Source: Kiritimatiellia bacterium
GTDB taxonomy: Bacteria > Verrucomicrobiota > Kiritimatiellia > RFP12 > UBA1067
DNA length: 8,885 nucleotides
Assembly: GCA_900767325.1 (NCBI GenBank)
Contig: CAAFYT010000058.1
Coordinates: forward strand, 1 to 8,885
Direction: 5' to 3'
In this document: piece by piece, positions 1 through 5,736 of the stretch
Numbering within the stretch: the first letter of the stretch is position 1
How the letters are laid out: each line of letters starts with the position of its first letter
The notes under the pieces: generated by a model
The model's input: the letters and a program-made list of their open reading frames with translations, nothing else
What the model was told of the DNA's origin: nothing
Database searches by the model: none
Translations under genes and position numbers: made by a program

Positions 1-327
1 ACTTCAATCGTCTACCTCACGCCCTCGACCGTTAAGGACAACGCCCGCCTCTTCTTCAAGGGCGACATGAAGGCCGTCCCGAAGAGCGCGCTCTCCATGG
101 GCGTCGGCACGATCTGCGAAGCGAAGAAGATCATCCTCCTCGCATTCGGCGAGAACAAGCAGGACGCGATCAAGGGCTGCGTCGAAGGCCCGATGAGCCA
201 GTTCTGCACCGCCTCCGCCCTTCAGGCGCACAACGACGCCTGGATCTTCTGCGACGAAGCCGCGGCCAAGAAGCTCACGCTGAAGAAGTACTACCAGTGG
301 CGCAGCGCCACCAAGCTCGGGCTCTGA
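1..327 (+). CDS. nagB: Glucosamine-6-phosphate deaminase, C-terminal part
   Basis: This is the last 108 codons of a gene that begins before the window; the frame is open from base 1 and ends in TGA at 325-327. NagB isomerises and deaminates glucosamine 6-phosphate to fructose 6-phosphate and ammonia in the cytoplasm, linking amino-sugar use to glycolysis. The visible part matches the family's C-terminal portion: a TPSTVKDNARLFF segment, then VPKSALSMGVGTI (family form VPK.ALTVGVGT), then VEGPMSQFCTASALQAH followed by an FCDEAAAKKL segment (family form VEG...S.LQ.H...CDE). The protein ends in YYQW plus eight residues. The N-terminal active-site residues are outside the window, so catalytic integrity cannot be judged. 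It is followed after 4 bases by a zinc-ribbon gene on the same strand, suggesting cotranscription. A NagB-like isomerase paralogue is the main alternative. Confidence 0.9.
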   Translation, partial: TSIVYLTPSTVKDNARLFFKGDMKAVPKSALSMGVGTICEAKKIILLAFGENKQDAIKGCVEGPMSQFCTASALQAHNDAWIFCDEAAAKKLTLKKYYQWRSATKLGL

Positions 328-331
328 TTCG

Positions 332-559
332 ATGGACAGCGAATTCACGAGCTTTCTGTGCAGCAAGTGCCACACGGAGATCCAGGCCACGCCGGACATG
401 ATCGGGCTGACTGCCGAATGTCCGGCGTGCGGCTTTGAATTCGTGATTCCCGCACCGGAATCCGACGGCGTGATCCGCCACACCTCCGATGAGATCGACC
501 CCGAGACCATCAATGCGATGAAGTCCAAGACGATCCGCATCGAACTCGGGGACATCTGA
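332..559 (+). CDS. Small two-knuckle zinc-ribbon protein of unknown function
   Basis: A 75-residue protein with four cysteines in two CxxC knuckles (Cys10/Cys13 and Cys30/Cys33), the second set in ECPACGFEFVIP. This is the look of a minimal zinc ribbon. After it comes a short Pro/Glu/Asp-rich linker and a basic-then-hydrophobic tail, AMKSKTIRIELGDI. There is no signal peptide or membrane segment, so it is expected to be cytoplasmic. The ATG lies 4 bases after the nagB stop, with only a weak upstream purine run. Its TGA stop directly abuts the GTG start of the nuclease gene (TGAGTG), which favours coupled translation. Zinc ribbons of this type bind nucleic acid or protein partners or are purely structural; no specific role can be read from the sequence. 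I know similar short proteins as common in Lentisphaerota and Verrucomicrobiota, an impression not checked here. Confidence 0.72.
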   Translation: MDSEFTSFLCSKCHTEIQATPDMIGLTAECPACGFEFVIPAPESDGVIRHTSDEIDPETINAMKSKTIRIELGDI

Positions 560-1582
560 GTGGCCCGCGCACGCAAAGGCAGGAAGGCGAAATCGAGACA
601 GCTCTCGCTCAAGCTCGGCTTCGCCTTCCTCTTTCTTCTCCTCGCCTTCGGCTTCGCCGGCGAATGGTTCGTACACCATTCGCGCAAGTGGATCGATCGA
701 CGCTGCGAGACCCTGCCCGCGTTGCTGACGGCGCCTCTCATGTATTTCGGCTATCCTCTCGCGGACATCACAGACGCCCTCTCCCTCACCGGACGTGACG
801 TAATCTACGAATACGACACCGAGGCCCCTTCGGGCTCCATCCTCTTCGCCGGCGCACCTCGGCGCATCGCCGGTCCCGCGCCCGCCGACATCCGCGTGCT
901 GGATCGCGGCGAATTCCTCATCGGCTGGTCGGATTCTCTCCGCCACCCCGTCTGGTGCGCCTACCACGTGCTGCGCGAACCGCGCTTCGAAAGCGCCAAA
1001 CGCCCGGGCTTCACGATGGACCATTCCCTGCCACGTTCCCCCAGACCCGCCGACTACACCAACAGCGGCTACGATCGCGGCCACATGGTGCCGAACTACG
1101 CAATCGCGACGCGCTATGGCGAGGATGTGCAGAAGAGGACCTTCATGATGTCCAACATCGCCCCGCAAAGAGCCGCGCTCAACCGTGGCGTCTGGCGCAA
1201 CATCGAGCACCGCATCGCCGATTTGTGGACGGCGCGCTACGGCGAGATCTGGGTTGTCGTCGGCTGCATCTCGAACGCGGGCGCCGAACTGCCCTCCAGC
1301 GGCATCGACGTGCCTTCGAAATACTATCAGATCATCATCGCGCAGGAAGGCCTCGACATCCGCATCCTGGCCCTTCTCTTTGATCAGGAAGTCGGCTGGA
1401 ACGAATGGGCGGCTCACGGCTTGACGACCGTCGATGAAATCGAGCAGCTCACAGGGCTTGATTTCAATCCGGACCTGCCCGCGTTCATTCAGGACCCGCT
1501 CGAAGCCGAGCTTCCCTCCCGGCTCTGGCCGATTCGAACCCGTGATGCGCTCACGCTGATCGCCGACTGGTTCGCGGATTGA
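560..1582 (+). CDS. Membrane-anchored DNA/RNA non-specific endonuclease (NUC/Serratia nuclease family)
   Basis: A 340-residue protein. The start is GTG at 560, directly after the preceding stop, with a GGGGA ribosome-binding run 8 bases upstream; the next in-frame ATG (residue 62) would lose the anchor. Residues 1-18 are strongly basic and 19-38 form one hydrophobic helix, so the catalytic part should lie outside the cytoplasmic membrane. The nuclease domain spans about 110-305. It holds the DRGH motif at 172-175 (His175 as general base by family analogy), SNIAPQ at 198-203, and Asn208 and Glu216 in LNRGVWRNIE, matching the metal-ligand Asn and the Glu eight residues apart in Serratia nuclease. 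The end of the domain (LTGLDFNPDLP) is also typical. It probably cleaves extracellular or periplasmic DNA and RNA for defence or nutrient salvage. The link to nagB, a salvage-type gene, is suggestive only. Substrate preference cannot be predicted. Confidence 0.92.
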   Translation: MARARKGRKAKSRQLSLKLGFAFLFLLLAFGFAGEWFVHHSRKWIDRRCETLPALLTAPLMYFGYPLADITDALSLTGRDVIYEYDTEAPSGSILFAGAPRRIAGPAPADIRVLDRGEFLIGWSDSLRHPVWCAYHVLREPRFESAKRPGFTMDHSLPRSPRPADYTNSGYDRGHMVPNYAIATRYGEDVQKRTFMMSNIAPQRAALNRGVWRNIEHRIADLWTARYGEIWVVVGCISNAGAELPSSGIDVPSKYYQIIIAQEGLDIRILALLFDQEVGWNEWAAHGLTTVDEIEQLTGLDFNPDLPAFIQDPLEAELPSRLWPIRTRDALTLIADWFAD

Positions 1583-1589
1583 TCCGCGA
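1572..1589. terminator. Candidate bidirectional terminator between convergent genes
   Basis: A perfect inverted repeat, TCGCGGAT-TG-ATCCGCGA, sits at the meeting point of the nuclease gene and the carboxypeptidase gene and overlaps the nuclease TGA stop (1580-1582). A realistic fold is a 7-bp GC-rich stem with a TTGA loop. Only about 18 bases separate the two convergent stop codons, so this is the natural place for termination from both sides. There is no long T-run on either strand (CTCGGTTCCGTTC follows on the plus strand), so intrinsic termination may be weak. The repeat could be a chance result of codon choice. Confidence 0.4.
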
Positions 1590-1600
1590 CTCGGTTCCGT

Positions 1601-2611
1601 TCACCACTTGATCACGGACAGGGCATCGGTCATCAACCGCCAGGCGTTGTCATCACGCTCGCTCGACGAAGACGATCCCATGACAACCACGAGCGCTCGG
1701 CACTCGCCGTTGCGCGCCGAGAGCACGATCGAGCTCCCGCCCGAGTCGATGTAGCCGGTCTTCAGCCCGTCCACGGCCTCCCGCCCATTCGAATCGAAGA
1801 GACGGAGCTTGTCCTGCCGCAGGATGTTGTTGTGGTTGAGCATCTGCTTGACGAGCTTTTCTCCCTCGGCCAAGCGGCTTTTCCGCTCCGCCTCGCCGGC
1901 TCTTCGCGTCACAGCCACGCGGAACCCCCCGACGACCTTGATCAGGTCGCACGTCTTGACGGACGTGAACTCGAACGTCTCGGGCATCTCGACCAAGACC
2001 TTCGCCAACCGCAGCTGATCGGCGGCAGTGGAGACGTTGAAGCTCTTCCAGGGATAGCGCTTGGCCGGATTCGGCGGCAGACCGTTGGGATTGTAGTAGC
2101 GCGTGTTCCGCATGCCGAGCTCGGCCGCTCGCGCGTTCATACGGGCGACGAATGCGTCGAACGACCCGCTGGCATTGACGCCAAGCGCAATCGCCGCGTC
2201 ATTGGCGCTTTCGACCATCAGGGCGAGGCACAGGTCGCGGACCGTCATCTTCTCCCCCGCCTTGAGCCCCACCCAGCTCGGCTCGCACCGCCCGACATCG
2301 GCCGTTGCGACAACCTCGCTCTCGAAGTCGTACTTTCCCCGGCGGACATCCTCCATCACCAAAAGGAGCGTCATCAGCTTGCTCACGCTCGCCGGATAGG
2401 CGGGACGATCCGAGGCGTCATCGCAGATGATGCGCCAGTCCTTTCGCGTCTCCACGCGCCCATCCGGCAAGTGAACCTTTCGGATCTCCTCGCAGGCCGA
2501 GATCGCGCCCACGTACGGCGAGCGGCGAAACGCCGTCTGCACGGGTGCCTTCGGCCGGGCCGTCGAGGTCGCGGCCAGCACCAGCAAGGAGGAGATGACG
2601 AGCCGAATCAC
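1601..2611 (-). CDS. Serine-type D-alanyl-D-alanine carboxypeptidase (peptidase S11, low-molecular-weight PBP)
   Basis: Removes the terminal D-alanine from peptidoglycan stem peptides outside the membrane. All three S11 motifs are present when numbered from the chosen start: SVSK at 75-78 (nucleophile Ser75, Lys78), SAN at 135-137 and KTG at 284-286. I start at GTG 2611, two bases after the upstream stop, because this places the hydrophobic stretch IRLVISSLLVLAATSTA at the very N-terminus as a signal peptide. An ATG at 2656 would add 15 residues without signal character and overlap the upstream gene by 43 bases. At 336 residues it is shorter than PBP5-type enzymes (about 380-400) and appears to lack their C-terminal beta domain and amphipathic anchor. 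The segment before SVSK (about 41-70) is longer and more charged than usual. It is the last gene of the minus-strand block and ends at a shared convergent hairpin. Confidence 0.9.
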   Translation of the reverse strand: MIRLVISSLLVLAATSTARPKAPVQTAFRRSPYVGAISACEEIRKVHLPDGRVETRKDWRIICDDASDRPAYPASVSKLMTLLLVMEDVRRGKYDFESEVVATADVGRCEPSWVGLKAGEKMTVRDLCLALMVESANDAAIALGVNASGSFDAFVARMNARAAELGMRNTRYYNPNGLPPNPAKRYPWKSFNVSTAADQLRLAKVLVEMPETFEFTSVKTCDLIKVVGGFRVAVTRRAGEAERKSRLAEGEKLVKQMLNHNNILRQDKLRLFDSNGREAVDGLKTGYIDSGGSSIVLSARNGECRALVVVMGSSSSSERDDNAWRLMTDALSVIKW

Positions 2612-2613
2612 GC

Positions 2614-3447
2614 CTACTTGACCGCCGAACGCGTCGCCTTCTGCAACGCCTTCCAAAGCATCTTGGCGTCCTTCGCGTCAAGAACCGCCTTGCGGTTCGC
2701 CTCCTTGGAAAACGACTGCGTCAATCCGGACATCAGACGCAGGTAGAACGCGGATACGGCCACGGGGATCGCCGAGAGGAAGATGATGTTGACCACATCG
2801 CCGCCCCACTTGATCCCCTTCTTGGAAACGCCCATCGCCAGCGTCAGCCCGCCGCCCTCGACGCCTCGCACATGCGGAAACGCCAACCCGCCCTCTATGG
2901 CGGTCGACAACACGCTCTCGCGCTCAAGCGCCGCGGTAATCAGACTGTCCGCACCCGAGATGAACCCCGCCTCGCTCATTTTTTCGGCCAGCTTGGCGAT
3001 CGCGTCCTCACGCGTCGTCGCATCGAGGTCGGCGATCATCAGCTCCTCCGCGCTGAACCGGGAAATGCCCGTCTTTGGATTATCACGATCCGAATTCTCC
3101 GCCACGCTCGTGTTGACCGCCGAATCCTCGTCGGCGGCGAAGAGGATGCGCCCGCAGTTCGAGCAGGTCACCAGATGCTGACAGAGCCGAACCTGCTGAC
3201 CCTGCGCGATCGGAACCTGCATGCCGCAGGCCGCGCAGCAGTTCTTGCTCATCGCCGAGATGACGATATGCGACTTCGAATACAATCGCTCGTAGATCCC
3301 CGCCACCTGCGGACTGAGCTTCTTCTGCAAGGCATCGATCGAATCATTCAGGGAATCCAGATGACTCCCATCGCCGGTCTGGTGATGTTCGTCACGGGTC
3401 AGCACCAGTTCCTGCAACTGGCGCAGTGCATTGATCTGACTTTTCAT
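2614..3447 (-). CDS. Coiled-coil, C4 zinc-ribbon and PTS EIIA (fructose/Ntr type) fusion protein
   Basis: A 277-residue protein in two parts. Residues 1-60 are mostly charged and helical, probably a short coiled coil. Residues 70-102 form a C4 zinc ribbon with Cys71/Cys74 (CAAC) and Cys95/Cys98 (CSNCGRILF), in the style of the ribbon that ends CdsZ/HP0958-like proteins. After a polar linker (105-130), residues 132-275 form a PTS EIIA type 2 domain: helical ALEREsvLSTAIEGGLAFPH, with His192 in AFPHVRG at the phospho-histidine site (family IPHgr). No membrane segment, EIIB, EIIC, HPr or enzyme I gene lies nearby, so a regulatory EIIA-Ntr-like role is more likely than sugar transport. A clear RBS fixes the start. 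The stop lies 2 bases from the carboxypeptidase start, suggesting coupling. Domain calls are firm; the biological role and the partner of the ribbon are unknown. Confidence 0.85.
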   Translation of the reverse strand: MKSQINALRQLQELVLTRDEHHQTGDGSHLDSLNDSIDALQKKLSPQVAGIYERLYSKSHIVISAMSKNCCAACGMQVPIAQGQQVRLCQHLVTCSNCGRILFAADEDSAVNTSVAENSDRDNPKTGISRFSAEELMIADLDATTREDAIAKLAEKMSEAGFISGADSLITAALERESVLSTAIEGGLAFPHVRGVEGGGLTLAMGVSKKGIKWGGDVVNIIFLSAIPVAVSAFYLRLMSGLTQSFSKEANRKAVLDAKDAKMLWKALQKATRSAVK

Positions 3448-3464
3448 TTCTCCTCTTTTTTCAT
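3448..3464 (-). promoter_or_regulatory. Ribosome-binding site of the EIIA fusion gene, inside a six-codon mini-ORF
   Basis: Read on the minus strand, an A-run is followed by GAGGAG and then AA before the ATG at 3447-3445. This is the clearest Shine-Dalgarno sequence in the window and it decides the start of the EIIA fusion gene. The same bases form a tiny open frame, ATG at 3464 encoding MKKEEK, whose TGA stop (3446-3444) overlaps the EIIA ATG as ATGA. No good RBS precedes the mini-ORF, so it may not be translated. Confidence 0.6.
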
Positions 3465-3498
3465 GTTCTACCGTTCGAATCCGCGAAAGCGCATTCCG

Positions 3499-4572
3499 TC
3501 ATTTGCCGAATGGACTCGTCTTCTTCATCAGCTGCGAGAACTTCACGGCCTCGATCGAATCGTCGAGCTGCAATGGAAACGGCACCGCCGTTCGCACCGT
3601 GTCGTACACGTGCTTCCAGAATGCCGCAGGGCCATACATCGTGCCCCGCGGTAGCGAAACCGTCTCCGTGACCACCGGGAAATTCTCGTGCAGGTCGATG
3701 ATCGGGGGCGTTCTGACGGACGAACGCCGGCGCGGAAACTTGAAGTCGGGGGCGATGGCCGTGAGCGTGCCCGCCAAGGCCCCGGGCTCGACCGTGAAGA
3801 CGCCGCGCTCGCCCCGGATGACGAACGACGGCGACCGAACCCCCGGCAAAGCTCCGCCGTTGAACTCGACATCGGCCGTGACCTGCTCGCGCGTCTTGAG
3901 ATTGATGTGCGCGTAATCCTCCGCATCGCCCAACGAAGCCAATCGCTTGAGCTCGCTCCACATCTGGAAGGGCGGGGAAGGCAGGAGCTTGAGCGCCTGC
4001 AAGACAAGGTCGGTCATCGCGTAATACGCCGCGCCCCCGCCCAGGCGCTTCACGCACTGCCAATCGTCGCGCCGGACGAAATCCTCGCGCCGGATGATGA
4101 CCTGATGGACCCTCCCTAGCCGCGGATCGGCCACCATCTGCCGCGCCAGCAGAAAATCAGGTGCGAAGAATCCGCGCTGCATGACGATCAGCCGATTCTT
4201 CGACTTCTGCGCCTGACCGCGCAGGAGCTGCACATCGTCGGGCGTAAGCGCAAGCGGCGTTTCCAGCAGCGTCCAGAAGCCCTTCTGAAGCGCCATCATC
4301 GCGTGCTTGACATGATCGACCGTGCACGTGGCGATGTCCACGATGTCGATGTCGTGCTCGTCCAGCATATCCCGATACTGGCGGAACATCCGGCACTCTG
4401 GAAAGTCCTTCGCGATGCGATCGCGCCGCTCCTTCACCAGATCGCACGCCGCGACGATCCGAAAGAGCGCGGGATGCTTCTTGAAGACCGGGTAGTGCTC
4501 GAAGAACATCGAACGCCCGAGCCCCATGAGGGCGATCTTGATCGGCGGTCGCTGGTATTCGACGACCTTCAT
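3499..4572 (-). CDS. Gfo/Idh/MocA-family oxidoreductase-like protein, catalytic residues replaced
   Basis: A 357-residue, cytoplasmic-looking protein of normal family length. Residues 10-125 form an NAD(P)-binding Rossmann domain: IKIALMGLGRSMFFEHYPVF with the glycine loop, VAACDLV after the second strand, and DIVDIATCTVDHVKHAMMALQKGFWTLLETPLAL. Residues about 130-345 fit the C-terminal alpha/beta domain (REDFVRRDDW, then a GGG turn at 178-180). Family members oxidise or reduce sugars, inositols or related compounds. Two usual catalytic marks are missing: the Lys of the EKP motif is Thr (ETP, 104-106), and the His expected after GGG.l.d.g.H appears as Asp in YYAMTDLVL. It may be a sensor, a structural homologue, or act on an unusual substrate. 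The ATG overlaps the nrdR stop (ATGA), with a GAGGAA RBS inside nrdR, so translation is coupled. A 51-base gap separates it from the EIIA fusion. Confidence 0.85.
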   Translation of the reverse strand: MKVVEYQRPPIKIALMGLGRSMFFEHYPVFKKHPALFRIVAACDLVKERRDRIAKDFPECRMFRQYRDMLDEHDIDIVDIATCTVDHVKHAMMALQKGFWTLLETPLALTPDDVQLLRGQAQKSKNRLIVMQRGFFAPDFLLARQMVADPRLGRVHQVIIRREDFVRRDDWQCVKRLGGGAAYYAMTDLVLQALKLLPSPPFQMWSELKRLASLGDAEDYAHINLKTREQVTADVEFNGGALPGVRSPSFVIRGERGVFTVEPGALAGTLTAIAPDFKFPRRRSSVRTPPIIDLHENFPVVTETVSLPRGTMYGPAAFWKHVYDTVRTAVPFPLQLDDSIEAVKFSQLMKKTSPFGK

Positions 4573-5012
4573 TTCCTCACGATCTCCGTGATGGCCGACA
4601 GAAACTGGGCAACGTCCTTGAACTGGCGGTAGACGCTCGCGAACCTGATGTAGGCGACTTCATCCACCTTGTGCAGCTCGGCCATCACCAACTCCGCGAT
4701 CTTCGCCGAGGGAACCTCATCCCCTTCGAGATTCCGAACCACGTTGTCGATGATCGTGCGGATCTGGTCATCCGAGATCTTGCGCTTGCCGCAGGCCTGG
4801 CGAACCGCGTTGTTGACCTTGCCCCGGTCGAATGTCTCGCGCCGACCGTCCTTCTTCACCACCAGAACCTCGTCGCGATCGATCTCTTCGTACGTGGTGA
4901 AGCGATGCCCGCACTTGGCGCATTCCCGCCGACGACGAATCGCCGCGCCATCACGCGCCGAACGCGAGTCCAGCACCTTGTCGTCGTCAATTCCGCATTT
5001 TGGGCACTTCAT
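4569..5012 (-). CDS. nrdR: Transcriptional repressor NrdR of ribonucleotide reductase genes
   Basis: A 147-residue protein, close to the usual NrdR length (about 150). The N-terminal zinc ribbon has Cys3/Cys6 (MKCPKC) and Cys31/Cys34 (CAKCGHRFTTYE), with the characteristic VLDSRSARDGAAIRRRRECAKC-type link between them. Residues 48-138 are the ATP-cone (VVKKDGRRETFDRGKV at the nucleotide-binding start, then AYIRFASVYRQF near the end). In the family, the cone senses ATP/dATP and the ribbon binds NrdR boxes to repress nrd operons in the cytoplasm. No ribonucleotide reductase gene lies in the window, so its targets are elsewhere. It starts 3 bases after the rnfE stop with a GGGAAG run upstream, and its stop overlaps the start of the Gfo/Idh gene, so all three are probably on one transcript. 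Identification is firm. Confidence 0.97.
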   Translation of the reverse strand: MKCPKCGIDDDKVLDSRSARDGAAIRRRRECAKCGHRFTTYEEIDRDEVLVVKKDGRRETFDRGKVNNAVRQACGKRKISDDQIRTIIDNVVRNLEGDEVPSAKIAELVMAELHKVDEVAYIRFASVYRQFKDVAQFLSAITEIVRK

Positions 5013-5015
5013 CGT

Positions 5016-5693
5016 CTACTTCCCGTTGGGGCACATCGTGCAATGACGACAGTCGAGATTCACCGGCAGCGGAGCCGGCGCGCCGTGCCGCCGTGCGTTC
5101 CATTCGCCAAGGCGGTTGATGAGCGCCAGCAGAAGCCCGAGCGTGATGAACCCGCCAGCCGGCAGGATGGCCATGGTGACCGGCCCCGGATTGAGCCCCT
5201 TGAGCGCCAAGTCGCCCCAGATCGTCAGCGTGCCCGCGCCGCAGATCTCCCGCACGGACGCGATCAACGCCAGCGCCAGCGTGAAGCCGATGCCGCTGCC
5301 CAGCCCGTCGGCGATGGAATCGACCACGCCGTTCCTGCAGGCGAACGCCTCGGCGCGGCCGAGGATGATGCAGTTCACCACGATCAGCGGAATGAAGATG
5401 CCCAGAGAATCCGACAGACTCGGCAGATACGCCTGCATCAGCAAGTCGACCGCCGTGACGAATGTTGCGATGATCACGATGTAGCACGGTATGTGCACCG
5501 CGCCCGGAATCGCCTTGCGCAGCGCCGAGACGAGCGCATTCGAGCAGACCAGCACGAAGGTGGCGGCGAGCCCCATGCCCAACGCATTCTCAAGACTCGT
5601 CGTAACCGCCAGAGTGGGACACAACCCCAGCACCAGACGGAACGTCGGATTGTTCTTGAAAACCCCGTACCAGAACGACAGCAATGTTTTCAT
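5016..5693 (-). CDS. rnfE: Rnf electron transport complex subunit E
   Basis: A 225-residue polytopic inner-membrane protein. The Rnf complex passes electrons between ferredoxin and NAD+ and couples this to Na+ or H+ transport; RnfE pairs with RnfA as membrane-embedded halves. The sequence carries the family hallmarks LGLCPTLAVTTSLENALGMGLA (20-42), RKAIPGAVHIPCYI (59-72) and LGIFIPLIVVNCIILGRAEAFA (97-118). Cys25 and Cys108 sit where the two subunits hold an iron-sulfur cluster in the membrane. About six hydrophobic segments are visible (near 15-32, 40-58, 70-88, 98-112, 130-148, 172-193). The start fits the family N-terminus, but no RBS lies at a good distance. Two oddities: no other rnf gene adjoins it (lepA before, nrdR after), and the soluble tail ends in CRHCTMCPNGK, a CxxCxxC cluster (Cys215, 218, 221). 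NqrD is the nearest alternative; the motifs favour RnfE. Confidence 0.95.
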   Translation of the reverse strand: MKTLLSFWYGVFKNNPTFRLVLGLCPTLAVTTSLENALGMGLAATFVLVCSNALVSALRKAIPGAVHIPCYIVIIATFVTAVDLLMQAYLPSLSDSLGIFIPLIVVNCIILGRAEAFACRNGVVDSIADGLGSGIGFTLALALIASVREICGAGTLTIWGDLALKGLNPGPVTMAILPAGGFITLGLLLALINRLGEWNARRHGAPAPLPVNLDCRHCTMCPNGK

Positions 5694-5699
5694 ACTGCA

Positions 5700-5728
5700 A
5701 TTATAGCACCTGCAGACGGATTTTACAA
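5700..5728 (-). promoter_or_regulatory. Sigma70-type promoter for rnfE-nrdR, possibly giving a leaderless transcript
   Basis: On the minus strand, TTGTAA (5728-5723, 4 of 6 matches to the -35 consensus) is followed by exactly 17 bases and a perfect TATAAT (5705-5700). It lies in the short gap between the lepA stop and the rnfE start, which is AT-rich compared with its GC-rich surroundings. The -10 box ends 6 bases before the rnfE ATG, so transcription would be expected to begin at or next to the ATG itself. No ribosome-binding run lies at normal distance. This promoter would separate rnfE and the genes after it from lepA. Confidence 0.6.
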
Positions 5729-5736
5729 GAGCGAAT

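Noticed and set aside
275..1417. A 380-codon open frame antisense to the nuclease gene
   Set aside because: The plus-strand frame holds clear NUC-family motifs; the antisense product has no recognisable feature and would also run into nagB and the zinc-ribbon gene.
5694..5709. A NrdR-box-like sequence (CTATAATTG core) just upstream of rnfE-nrdR, suggesting autoregulation
   Set aside because: It matches the NrdR box only if a base deletion is allowed, no second box is present at the usual spacing, and the same bases are better explained as the -10 element.
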